From assembly GCF_040796495.1 (NCBI RefSeq), contig NZ_JBFNQN010000011.1:124001-188000 (forward strand): a stretch of DNA of 64,000 bases, in the 5' to 3' direction. The notes below the pieces were generated by a model, which was not told where the DNA came from, made no database searches, and saw only the letters and a list, made by a program, of their open reading frames with translations. Both the position numbers and the translations under genes were made by a program. Positions 18,255 through 28,692 of this stretch are shown piece after piece. The stretch is from Kineococcus endophyticus. Lineage in GTDB: Bacteria > Actinomycetota > Actinomycetes > Actinomycetales > Kineococcaceae. Every line of letters begins with the position of its first letter. The first letter of the stretch is position 1.

Positions 18255-18445
18255 GACGGCCAGCGTAGGACGGTCCGGGCCCGGTGAACCCGGACAGCAG
18301 CCGGACGGCGGCTGTGTGCACGAGCCCTGCACACGCTCTCCGCGAGCACGCTGCGTGACCTGCGTCTCAGGAGGCGTCCCGGCCCGTCGATGGAGCTGAG
18401 CGCCGCTCGTCCGACGGCGCTCGCGCGACGCACCCGGGAGACGAC

Positions 18446-21548
<3,103 letters not shown>

Positions 21549-21552
21549 CCGG

Positions 21553-22377
21553 TTGATCCTCGAGGGCGTGCGGCGCGCGGACGGTTCGCCCGTCGACGTC
21601 GTCACGTCCGGCGCCGGGCCGGGGCTCGTCCTCGTCCACGGCGCCCGGCCCGCGGCCGACTACGGCAAGCTCGCCGACCGGCTCGCGGCCCGCTTCACCG
21701 TGCACCGCTACGACCGGGAGCAGACCGGCCGGGACGGGGCGGGCTACGCCGTGGCCGACGACGTCGCCCTGCTCGGTGCGGTCCTCACGCGCACGGGGGC
21801 CCGGCTCGTCCTCGGCCACGGGCTCGGGGGGCTCGTCGCGCTGCTGGCCACGGCCGGGCTGCTCGACCGGTGCGTCGACCGCGTCGCCGTCTACGACGCC
21901 GTCCTGCCCATCGACGGGTCGGTGCCGGAGGAAGCGCTGGAGCAGGCCGCCCGGGCGCTCGCGACGAACGCCCCCGAGCTGGCGCTGGCCCACCTGGACC
22001 GGCACCTGCGGACGTCCTCGCTGCAGGCCGTGGCCCGCACCGAGCGCGTCCAGCGGCTCCTCGGCGGTGTGCTCGCCCGTACCGAGTGGGGACGCTCCAC
22101 GGCCGCCCGGCTGCCGCAGGTGCTCGCCGAGACGCGCGCCGGTCTGCAGTTCGACGGGCCCGCCGACGTCTACGCCGACCTGCCGGCGCGCGCCCTGCTG
22201 CTCACGGGGGAGAAGTCCCCGGCGTTCTTCGGCGCCGCCGCACACGCGATGGCCGCCGCCGTCCCGACCGCGACGGCCCTGGTGGCCGGTGGGTGCGGCC
22301 ACGACTCCCTGCTGCGGGCGGCGCGCCGTTGCGTCACCCCGCTCGAGACGTTCCTCGGCGGGGACACGCTGTTCTGA
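21553..22377 (+). CDS. Alpha/beta hydrolase-fold protein lacking the nucleophile serine
   Basis: A 274-residue alpha/beta-hydrolase homologue. The oxyanion strand LVLVHGARPAADY and a late GGCGHDSLL with the catalytic-type His are clear. The nucleophile elbow, normally GxSxG, reads GHGLGG (in RLVLGHGLGGLVALL), so Ser is replaced by Gly. The fold is otherwise intact, so this is probably a non-catalytic or cofactor-free-oxygenase-like member rather than a decayed gene. The TTG at 21553 is used because it follows the guaB1 stop by four bases; GTG 21568 is an alternative. Co-transcription with guaB1 is likely. Confidence 0.78.
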   Translation: MILEGVRRADGSPVDVVTSGAGPGLVLVHGARPAADYGKLADRLAARFTVHRYDREQTGRDGAGYAVADDVALLGAVLTRTGARLVLGHGLGGLVALLATAGLLDRCVDRVAVYDAVLPIDGSVPEEALEQAARALATNAPELALAHLDRHLRTSSLQAVARTERVQRLLGGVLARTEWGRSTAARLPQVLAETRAGLQFDGPADVYADLPARALLLTGEKSPAFFGAAAHAMAAAVPTATALVAGGCGHDSLLRAARRCVTPLETFLGGDTLF

Positions 22378-24604
22378 GGCGCGGCGACCCCGCTCCCGCC
22401 GTCAGCGGGAGGAACCGACGAGGGTCCCCAGGAAGCCCGTCACCGACAGGACGACCGCACCCGAGAAGGTGCCGCTGTCCCAGTGCGCTCCGGACAGGTT
22501 GGTCAGCAGCAGGGTCGCCCCGCGGAACGTCGCCCCGCGCAGGTCCGCGCCGTTGAGGTTCGCGAGGGTCAGGGTGGTGCGGTCCAGGACCGCCCCGCGC
22601 AGGTCCGAGCCCGAGAGGTTCGCGCCGGTGAGGTCGCTCCCCGCGAGGACCGCTCCCCGCAGGTCGCGGCCGCTGAGGTTCACCCCGGACAGGCTGCACC
22701 CGTCCAGCCGTGCCCCGGACAGGTCCCGGGCACCGGCGCGGGCCCGCGCGCAGTCCGCGCCGGCGCTCTTCGTGGGGCTGGCGGTGGGACCGGCGGTCGG
22801 GCTCGTCGTGGGGGTGCGGGTCGGGCTCGCTGTCGGGCTGGTGCTGGTCGGGCTCGCGGTCGGGGTGCGGGTCGGGCTGGTGGTGGGGCTGGTGGTGGGC
22901 GTGCCGGTCGGGGTCGACGTGGGCGTCGGGGCGCTCGTCGGGGTGGTGGGCGTCGCGCTCGGGGCGGACGTCGGTGCCGAGGTGGGGGCGCTGGTGGGTG
23001 CCGTGGTGGGCGCGGTGGTGGGCGCGGCCGTCGGTGCGGTGGTGGGTGCGGCGGTGGGTGCGGGGGTGGGGGCCGACGTGGGGCGGCCGGTCGGGGCGGC
23101 GGGCGTCCCGGCCGGAGCCGCCACCACCGTCCCCACCACCGCCCGAGGGGGTGCCCGACGGGCTGCTCGGGGTCGGAGAGGGCGTGCCGGAGGGGGTGCC
23201 CGCGGGGGTGGGCGCGGGGGTGGGCGCAGGGGTGCCCGCGGACGACGAACCGCCGGACGGCGCGGCCCCCGTGGACGCGCCCGCACCGCTGAGGGTCGTC
23301 AGCGGGCGGAAGGGGTCGGCCCCCGCCCGGGGCGTCCACGTGGAGGCCGGGTCGGCCGGGACGCCAGGAGCGGTCGGGGTGCCCGGGGAGACGGGGGCCG
23401 TGGCGAGCGTGCTGGTGGGCGGCGGGGCCGCAGGAGTGGGGGCCGTCGACGCGCTGTCGACCGCGGCCTGCGCCACCTGGGCGGGCAGCACGTCGGCGAC
23501 GGCCCCGGCGGCCACGGCACCGGTGCCGACCCCGAGCGAGGCCGTCAGGACGGCCCCGAGCAGGTGCCCGCCGGCCGTCTGCGCGGCCGCGGACAGCCCG
23601 GAGGCCGCCTGCGCCGGTGCGGAACCCACCCCGGGCAGGGACGCGAGCAGCGTCGTCGGTCCGGCGACGAAGCGCAGCCGGCCGATCCCGACGCCGAGCA
23701 GCGCACGGACGACGTCGGGGTCGAACTGCGCTCCGGCGCAACGGGTCAGCTCGGCCCGCGCCTGCTCGGCCGACATCGGCTTCTTGTAGGAGCGGGCCGA
23801 GGTGATCACGTCGTAGGTGTCCGCGACGGCGATGACACGCGCCGCGAGGGAGATCCCGGTGCCGGCCAGACCCGTCGGGTAGCCCTGCCCGTCCCAGCGC
23901 TCGTGGTGCTGCACGACCCCGTCCAGCCAGTCGCCCAGCCAGTCCCGCAACGGTTCCACGAGGTGCTCGCCGTGGGCCGGGTGCTGCTGAAGGCAGGCCC
24001 ACTCCTCGGCGGTGGGGCGGCTGGCCTTGTTGATGATCTCGACGGGGACGTGCACCTTGCCGACGTCGTGCAGCAGCGCCACCCAGCTGAGCCGGTCGAC
24101 GTCCTGCGACGACAGGCCCATCTCGCGGCCGATGAGGGCGGCGTACGCCTGGACGCGCTCGGCGTGGGCGCGCGTGCGGGCGTCGTGGCTGGCCAGCGTG
24201 CCGACGAGGTGCAGCAGCCAGTCGCCCGCCCCGCCGGTCGCGGCGCGGGGGAGCGCTGAGGGGGACCACGTCCGGCGCGCCACGGCGAAGCGGCTCGGGA
24301 CCTTGTCCGGCACGACGAGGCTCAGTCGCAGCAGGGCCGACAGCGGGACGAGGCGCCGCAGCCAGCGGGTCAGGCCGAACAGGACGGCGCTCGACCCGGT
24401 GACGACGAGGACCAGCCACGCGAGCCCGGGCAGACCCACGCGGTCGGCGGGGAGCCACCGGGCGGCCGCGGCCCCCAGGGCGAGGGCGACGAGGACCGGT
24501 CCGAAGGTCGCCGTGAGGCGGACCAGGACCGCCAGCACCGGACGGGAACGCCAGCGGACGGCCGGCGCCTGTCGGCCGTAGCTCTGGGTGGGTCCTGCGG
24601 TCAC
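22334..24604 (-). CDS. HD-GYP domain membrane protein (cyclic-di-GMP phosphodiesterase-like), frameshifted near 23135
   Basis: Two N-terminal membrane segments (LVRLTATFGPVLVALALGAA and AWLVLVVTGSSAVLFGL) precede an HD-GYP domain: HDARTRAHAERVQAYAALIG, LLHDVGKVHVP near residue 178, HHERWDGQGYP near 238, and DTYDVITSARSYKK. All metal-binding and GYP signatures are intact, so c-di-GMP or a related nucleotide is the likely substrate. A Pro/Thr/Ser-rich region starts near residue 395. From about 23135 the open frame continues to 22334 as Arg/His-rich sequence that looks out of phase, while the plus-one frame encodes a Pro/Thr tail and pentapeptide repeats. The start is uncertain: GTG 24604 has AGGA upstream, and GTG 24658 is possible. 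Confidence 0.75.
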   Translation of the reverse strand: MTAGPTQSYGRQAPAVRWRSRPVLAVLVRLTATFGPVLVALALGAAAARWLPADRVGLPGLAWLVLVVTGSSAVLFGLTRWLRRLVPLSALLRLSLVVPDKVPSRFAVARRTWSPSALPRAATGGAGDWLLHLVGTLASHDARTRAHAERVQAYAALIGREMGLSSQDVDRLSWVALLHDVGKVHVPVEIINKASRPTAEEWACLQQHPAHGEHLVEPLRDWLGDWLDGVVQHHERWDGQGYPTGLAGTGISLAARVIAVADTYDVITSARSYKKPMSAEQARAELTRCAGAQFDPDVVRALLGVGIGRLRFVAGPTTLLASLPGVGSAPAQAASGLSAAAQTAGGHLLGAVLTASLGVGTGAVAAGAVADVLPAQVAQAAVDSASTAPTPAAPPPTSTLATAPVSPGTPTAPGVPADPASTWTPRAGADPFRPLTTLSGAGASTGAAPSGGSSSAGTPAPTPAPTPAGTPSGTPSPTPSSPSGTPSGGGGDGGGGSGRDARRPDRPPHVGPHPRTHRRTHHRTDGRAHHRAHHGTHQRPHLGTDVRPERDAHHPDERPDAHVDPDRHAHHQPHHQPDPHPDREPDQHQPDSEPDPHPHDEPDRRSHRQPHEERRRGLRAGPRRCPGPVRGTAGRVQPVRGEPQRPRPAGSGPRGERPHRREPLGLGPARGGPGPHHPDPREPQRRGPARGDVPRGDPAADQPVRSALGQRHLLGCGRPVGDGLPGDPRRFLPLTAGAGSPRLRTACPRRGTSRAG
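22393..22411. terminator. Short hairpin at the convergent end of two genes
   Basis: CTCCCGC and GCGGGAG arms around CGTCA, lying between the hydrolase stop at 22377 and the end of the pentapeptide-repeat frame at 22402. It can serve transcripts from both sides. Confidence 0.5.
22402..23139 (-). CDS. Pro/Thr-rich linker plus pentapeptide-repeat domain (3' part of a frameshifted HD-GYP gene, or a separate small gene)
   Basis: This frame reads as real protein: an APTTAP/TPTTSP-type low-complexity stretch of about 110 residues, then pentapeptide repeats (DLSGARLDGCSLSGVNLSGRDL, then ADLRGATFRGATL) forming a right-handed quadrilateral helix. It lies one base off the frame of the HD-GYP gene upstream. 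The HD-GYP frame turns into Arg/His-rich nonsense exactly where this one becomes sensible, near a GGGG run (complement of 23131-23134). The simplest reading is one protein split by a single-base insertion. The GTG at 23139 is only a nominal start and has no ribosome site. Confidence 0.6.
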   Translation of the reverse strand: MVGTVVAAPAGTPAAPTGRPTSAPTPAPTAAPTTAPTAAPTTAPTTAPTSAPTSAPTSAPSATPTTPTSAPTPTSTPTGTPTTSPTTSPTRTPTASPTSTSPTASPTRTPTTSPTAGPTASPTKSAGADCARARAGARDLSGARLDGCSLSGVNLSGRDLRGAVLAGSDLTGANLSGSDLRGAVLDRTTLTLANLNGADLRGATFRGATLLLTNLSGAHWDSGTFSGAVVLSVTGFLGTLVGSSR

Positions 24605-24756
24605 GGTCCTGTCTCGGCGCGGTGGGCGCCCTCCTGAGCCGTTCCCGGGACGTTTCACCCGCCCGGGGGCGCGCGGGCCGGTGCCGCTGCGCCGTCCGTG
24701 GACGCCGGGCCTGGGCGGGCCCGGTCCCGGAACGTGCCACTACCATCGCTATCGCC

Positions 24757-24858
24757 ATGAGCTCAGATGCACGGGTCGACCCCGACCCTCACTCCAGCAG
24801 CCACCATCCGCGCCCGGCGGTCGCCGGGGAGCTCTCACCGGGGGACCCCGGGTGCTGA
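24757..24858 (+). CDS. Possible 33-codon acidic/proline-rich leader ORF upstream of the CNNM genes
   Basis: An ATG ORF of 33 codons, about ten bases after TACCAT, whose TGA (24856-24858) overlaps the GTG start (24852) of the first CNNM/CorC gene. Its N-terminus is MSSDARVDPDPHSSS, and it carries 7 Pro and 5 Asp/Glu in 33 residues. Alternating Asp/Glu-Pro near the N-terminus is how the MgtL leader of enterobacteria senses low magnesium. The peptide has no recognisable fold. It could be a chance ORF, but its position, overlap and composition justify listing it. Confidence 0.4.
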   Translation: MSSDARVDPDPHSSSHHPRPAVAGELSPGDPGC

Positions 24859-26210
24859 CCGAGTGGCTCCTCCTGCTCGTCGGGATCCTCCTCACCCTCG
24901 GCACCGCCGTCTTCGTCGCGGCCGAGTTCGCGTTCGTCACCCTCGACCGGTTCACCGTCGAGAAGGCCGTCGAGGACGGCGACCGGCGCGCCGCCGGCGT
25001 CCTGCCCGCGCTGCGGACGCTGTCGACCCAGCTGTCGGGCGCCCAGGTCGGCATCACGCTCACGACGCTGCTCGTCGGCTACCTCACCGAACCCTCCCTG
25101 GCCTCCCTGCTGAACGGCCCGCTGACCTCCCTCGGCCTTTCCGAACGGCTCGCCGACACCGTCGCCGGGATCGTCAGCGTCGTCATCGCCGCGGCGTTCT
25201 CGATGGTGGTGGGCGAGCTCATCCCCAAGAACCTCGCGCTGTCGGTGCCGCTGCGGACGGCGGGTGTCGTCGCGCCGCTGCAGCGCGGGTTCACCTGGTT
25301 CACGGGACCGCTCATCCGCGTCCTCAACGGCAGCGCCAACTGGTTCCTGCGCACCATCGGCGTCGAACCGCAGGAGGAGCTGTCCGGGGCCCGCTCGGCC
25401 CGGGAGCTGGCGGCGCTGGTCCGCCGCTCGGCCGACATGGGCACCCTCGACGAGGGCACGGCGAACCTCATCAGCCGCTCGCTGCTGTTCGGCGACCAGA
25501 CCGCCGCCGACGTGATGACCCCGCGGGTGCGGATGGAGGTCGTGCGGCTGGAGGACTCCGCGGCCGACGTCGTCGCGCGCGCCCGCGCGACGGGGCACTC
25601 CCGCTTCCCCGTGACCGGGGACGACGACGACGACGTGCGCGGCGTCGTCCACCTCAAGGCGGCCGTGGCCGTCCCGCCGTCGCGCCGGCACGACGTGCCC
25701 GCGGCGGCGCTCATGACCGACGCCCGGCGCGTGCCGGACTCCCTCACGCTCGAACCGCTGCTGCTGCAGCTGCGGCAGAAGGGGTTGCAGCTCGCCGTGG
25801 TGGTGGACGAGTACGGCGGCACGGCCGGGGTCGTGACGTTGGAGGACCTCGTGGAGGAGATCGTCGGCGACGTCTCCGACGAGCACGACCGCGACCGCGG
25901 GGGGCTGCGCCAGCACCGCGACGCGTCCTGGACGGTGCCCGGCCTCGCGCGGCCCGACGAGGTCCGCGACGCCACCGACGTCGAGGTGCCGGACGACCCG
26001 GCCTACGAGACGGTCGGCGGGTTCGTCATGGCCCGGCTCGGCCGCATCCCCGTCGTCGGGGACGAGGTCGAGGTCGACGGTGCGGTCCTGCGCGTGGCGC
26101 GCATGGAGGGCCGGCGGGTGGAGCGGCTGCGGTTGCGGCCCCGCCCCTCCCCGGGCCCTGCGGTCGGCGCGGAGCCGGCCGGGGCCGTGGCGGACGGGGG
26201 TCCGGCGTGA
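24852..26210 (+). CDS. CNNM/CorC-type transporter protein (DUF21, CBS pair, CorC_HlyC domain)
   Basis: A 452-residue membrane protein of the hemolysin C/CNNM family, whose bacterial members export or transport magnesium. Residues 1-200 are the DUF21 transmembrane domain (VAAEFAFVTLDR, LSGAQVGITLTTLLVGYL, and SMVVGELIPKNLALS with the conserved Pro-Lys-Asn). A CBS pair follows (ADVMTPRVRMEVVRL, and LAVVVDEYGGTAGVVTLEDLVEEIVGD), then a C-terminal CorC_HlyC transporter-associated domain (YETVGGFVMARLGRIPVVGD). The GTG start at 24852 follows GGGGGAC and overlaps a small upstream ORF. It ends in a GTGA overlap with a paralogue, so the two products are made together and may form a heterodimer (inference). 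Confidence 0.93.
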   Translation: MLTEWLLLLVGILLTLGTAVFVAAEFAFVTLDRFTVEKAVEDGDRRAAGVLPALRTLSTQLSGAQVGITLTTLLVGYLTEPSLASLLNGPLTSLGLSERLADTVAGIVSVVIAAAFSMVVGELIPKNLALSVPLRTAGVVAPLQRGFTWFTGPLIRVLNGSANWFLRTIGVEPQEELSGARSARELAALVRRSADMGTLDEGTANLISRSLLFGDQTAADVMTPRVRMEVVRLEDSAADVVARARATGHSRFPVTGDDDDDVRGVVHLKAAVAVPPSRRHDVPAAALMTDARRVPDSLTLEPLLLQLRQKGLQLAVVVDEYGGTAGVVTLEDLVEEIVGDVSDEHDRDRGGLRQHRDASWTVPGLARPDEVRDATDVEVPDDPAYETVGGFVMARLGRIPVVGDEVEVDGAVLRVARMEGRRVERLRLRPRPSPGPAVGAEPAGAVADGGPA

Positions 26211-27259
26211 GCAACCAGGCATCCCTCGTCGTGGCCGCCCTGCTGATCCTGGGCAACGCCTTCTTCGTCGGCGCCGAGTTCGCGGTGCTGTCCGCCCGGC
26301 GCAGCCAGATCGAGCCGCTCGCCGAGACCAGCGCCCGCGCCCGGTCGGCCCTGCTGGCCATGGAGCACGTCTCGCTCATGCTGGCGGCCTGCCAGCTCGG
26401 GGTCACGCTGTGCTCCCTGGGCCTGGGGGCCGTGGCCGAACCGGCCATCGCGCACCTGCTCGAACCGCTGTTCCACGCCGTGCACCTGCCCGAGGTGCTC
26501 GTGCACCCCGTCTCCCTCGTCATCGCGCTGTCGATCGTGACGTACCTGCACGTCGTGGTCGGGGAGATGATCCCCAAGAACCTCTCGATCGCCGGCCCGG
26601 ACCGCGCGGTCCTCGTCCTGGCCCCGCCCCTCGTCGCGATCGGCCGGGTCATCGGCCCGCTCATCCGGGCGCTGAACGCGCTGACGAACGCGGCGCTGCG
26701 GCTCATGGGCGTCGAGCCCAAGGACGAGGTGTCCAGCGCGTTCACCGTCGAGGAGGTGCAGTCGATCGTCGCGGAGTCCCGCCGGGAGGGGACGCTCGAC
26801 GACTCCGGCGGCCTGGTCACCGGTGCGCTGGAGTTCTCCGACCGGACGGTCGGCGACATCGCCGTCCCGCTGGCGGACCTGCGGACGCTGCCCGTCGGCT
26901 CCTCGCCCGCCGACGTGGAGGCCCTCGTGGCCCGCACGGGGTTCAGCCGGTTCCCGCTCGTGGACACCGCCGGCGACCTGCACGGGTACCTGCACCTGAA
27001 GGACATCCTGTACGCCGACCCCGGTGAGCACCCCGACCGCTACGCCGAGCCCGTGCCCGAGAAGCGCATCCGCGCGCTCGGGACCCTCGGCGCGGGCGAG
27101 GAGGTCGAGGACGCCCTGGCCGCGATGCGCCGCACCGGCGCGCACCTCGCGCGCGTCGTGGACGCCGACGGGGCGGTGACCGGCGTCGTCTTCCTCGAGG
27201 ACGTGCTCGAGGAGCTCGTCGGCGAGGTCAGCGACGCCATGCAGCGCGCCCGCTCCTGA
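26207..27259 (+). CDS. CNNM/CorC-type transporter protein, second paralogue, without CorC_HlyC domain
   Basis: A 350-residue DUF21 plus CBS protein: FFVGAEFAVLSARRSQIEPL, CQLGVTLCSLGLGAVAEPAI and HVVVGEMIPKNLSIA in the membrane domain, then a CBS pair ending in ARVVDADGAVTGVVFLEDVLEELVGEVSD. Compared with the first paralogue it lacks the C-terminal CorC_HlyC domain and ends shortly after the CBS pair. Tandem CNNM pairs with one short and one long member are common in actinobacteria. It begins with GTG in a GTGA overlap. The stop codon lies inside the hairpin at 27245-27274. Confidence 0.93.
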   Translation: MSNQASLVVAALLILGNAFFVGAEFAVLSARRSQIEPLAETSARARSALLAMEHVSLMLAACQLGVTLCSLGLGAVAEPAIAHLLEPLFHAVHLPEVLVHPVSLVIALSIVTYLHVVVGEMIPKNLSIAGPDRAVLVLAPPLVAIGRVIGPLIRALNALTNAALRLMGVEPKDEVSSAFTVEEVQSIVAESRREGTLDDSGGLVTGALEFSDRTVGDIAVPLADLRTLPVGSSPADVEALVARTGFSRFPLVDTAGDLHGYLHLKDILYADPGEHPDRYAEPVPEKRIRALGTLGAGEEVEDALAAMRRTGAHLARVVDADGAVTGVVFLEDVLEELVGEVSDAMQRARS

Positions 27260-27274
27260 GCAGGAGCGGGCGCG
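27245..27274. terminator. Perfect 14-bp stem hairpin between convergent genes
   Basis: The arms CGCGCCCGCTCCTG and CAGGAGCGGGCGCG flank AG. It overlaps the last codons of the second CNNM gene and precedes the end of the convergent PRC-barrel gene, so it can terminate transcription from both sides. Confidence 0.7.
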
Positions 27275-27292
27275 AGTGAGGGAGCGGGTGGG

Positions 27293-27655
27293 TCAGCGGC
27301 GCGCGAGCCGCCGCCCGCTCGGGGTGTCGGCAGGGGCGTAGTCCATGGCGTAGTGGGCGTAGATGCGCGGTTCGTCGTCCGGGCCGAGCTCCTCGTCGGT
27401 GCCGAACGTGGGGGCCGCCTTGACGGTCTCCTTGGGGAAGGCGACCCGGATGTCGTGACGGCCGACCGCGGCGCCGTCCAGCGGGACGAGGACGACCTTC
27501 TTGAACCCCACCAGGCCGGTCTCGACGGCGGCGAACAGCCACTCGTCGGTGGCGGCCTCCACGTACACGGACGCGAGGGTCCCGACCTTGGCGTCGCTCA
27601 CGTCGAGGACGGGCGCGCCCTTCCACTGGTTCAGGTCCTGCACGAGGATCGTCAT
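27293..27655 (-). CDS. PRC-barrel domain protein
   Basis: A 120-residue small protein. Residues 13-75 form a PRC-barrel-like beta domain (APVLDVSDAKVGTLASVYVEAATDEWLFAAVETG, then KKVVLVPLDGA). PRC-barrel proteins of this kind in actinobacteria are often stress-related or RNA/photosystem-associated, but the role here is unknown. The C-terminal part (EPRIYAHYAMDYAP) is conserved in similar actinobacterial proteins as I recall. There is no membrane segment. The start is ATG 27655; a longer frame upstream is not protein-like. It is convergent with the CNNM genes. Confidence 0.75.
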   Translation of the reverse strand: MTILVQDLNQWKGAPVLDVSDAKVGTLASVYVEAATDEWLFAAVETGLVGFKKVVLVPLDGAAVGRHDIRVAFPKETVKAAPTFGTDEELGPDDEPRIYAHYAMDYAPADTPSGRRLARR

Positions 27656-27787
27656 GGCCCACACTCTGGCGGGGCCGGAGCCTCGGCGCGACCCCGCTCC
27701 CGGCGGGGCCCGGACCAGGGCCTTCACAGGACCCGACCGGGGCGTTGCCCGGACCGCCGTGGGACGCCTGCGACCATGGGTGGCGGC

Positions 27788-28645
27788 ATGAGCGAGCAGA
27801 CACCCCCCACGCGGACGACCCTGACCATCAACTGGCTGCAGATCGCGGGCGGAGCCGGCGCGGCCGTGACCTCCGCCGTCCTGCTGGCCGGACTGAAGTC
27901 CCTCGGCACCTACGGCACCCTCGTCGGCGCGGCCCTCGGCAGCGTCATCGCGTCGACGGCCGCGGCGGTCTACGGGCACTACCTCGGCGCGAGCCGCGAC
28001 CGTGTCCTGGAGGCCGCCCGCAAGGCCCGCGAGCGGCGCACCGGGCCCGTCCCGCCCGCCCAGGACGAGCACCCCGACCGCGCGGACCCGCCGGTCGAGG
28101 AGGGCCAGCCCGTGCCGACCCCCGGGTCCCCGACGCCGGAACCGCCGCGGCGCAGGGGGTTCCGCGCGCGCAACGCCGTTCTGCTGGGCGTCCTCGCCTT
28201 CGTGCTGAGCGTCGGCGGGATCTTCGTCTACGAGTCCGTCAGCGGGCAGAGCGTCGCGGCCGAGCGGCAGGGGACCACCTCGCCCGTCAGCCAGGGCATC
28301 GTCGGGAACTCCCTGACCCAGGCTCCGTCCACCCCGACCCCGACGGACACCCCGTCGGCGACCCCGACGGACACCGCGACCGCCACGGACACCGCGACGG
28401 CCACGAGCACGGACACGGCGACGGCCGACTCGACGGACGAGCCCACCTCGTCCGCCACCGCGACCGCGACGGACGACCCGACCTCGACGAGCTCGCCCAC
28501 GGACACCCCGACCTCGGGCAGCCGGTCGACGTCGGAGCCGACGGCCACCTCGACGGGACGGTCCGCCGCCCAGCAGGACGCGAGCGCCCCGGCGTCCGCG
28601 CTGCCGGCGGCCCGCTCGAGCGCCGACGCCACCGCGGCGGACTGA
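27788..28645 (+). CDS. Membrane protein with long Ser/Thr/Asp-rich C-terminal tail
   Basis: A 285-residue protein of unknown function. Residues 1-65 contain a Gly/Ala-rich segment with two weak membrane helices (GGAGAAVTSAVLLAGL and TLVGAALGSVIASTAAAVYG). A Pro-rich cytoplasmic stretch, a strong membrane helix (AVLLGVLAFVLSVGGIFVY near residue 140) and about 120 residues of TDTATATSTDT-type low-complexity sequence outside the cell follow. Such tails are typical of wall-spanning stalks or O-glycosylated segments. ATG 27788 is used; an in-frame ATG lies at 27776. It ends at a bidirectional hairpin opposite the NAD kinase gene. Confidence 0.75.
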   Translation: MSEQTPPTRTTLTINWLQIAGGAGAAVTSAVLLAGLKSLGTYGTLVGAALGSVIASTAAAVYGHYLGASRDRVLEAARKARERRTGPVPPAQDEHPDRADPPVEEGQPVPTPGSPTPEPPRRRGFRARNAVLLGVLAFVLSVGGIFVYESVSGQSVAAERQGTTSPVSQGIVGNSLTQAPSTPTPTDTPSATPTDTATATDTATATSTDTATADSTDEPTSSATATATDDPTSTSSPTDTPTSGSRSTSEPTATSTGRSAAQQDASAPASALPAARSSADATAAD

Positions 28646-28655
28646 GACCGCCGCT

Positions 28656-28692
28656 CCCGCTGACCCCGCCGAACCCCGCGCGGGTCAGCGGG
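28656..28692. terminator. Bidirectional stem-loop between convergent genes
   Basis: CCCGCTGACCC pairs with GGGTCAGCGGG across a 15-base loop. It lies between the membrane protein stop (28645) and the NAD kinase stop (28685) and overlaps the last codons of the latter. Confidence 0.65.
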
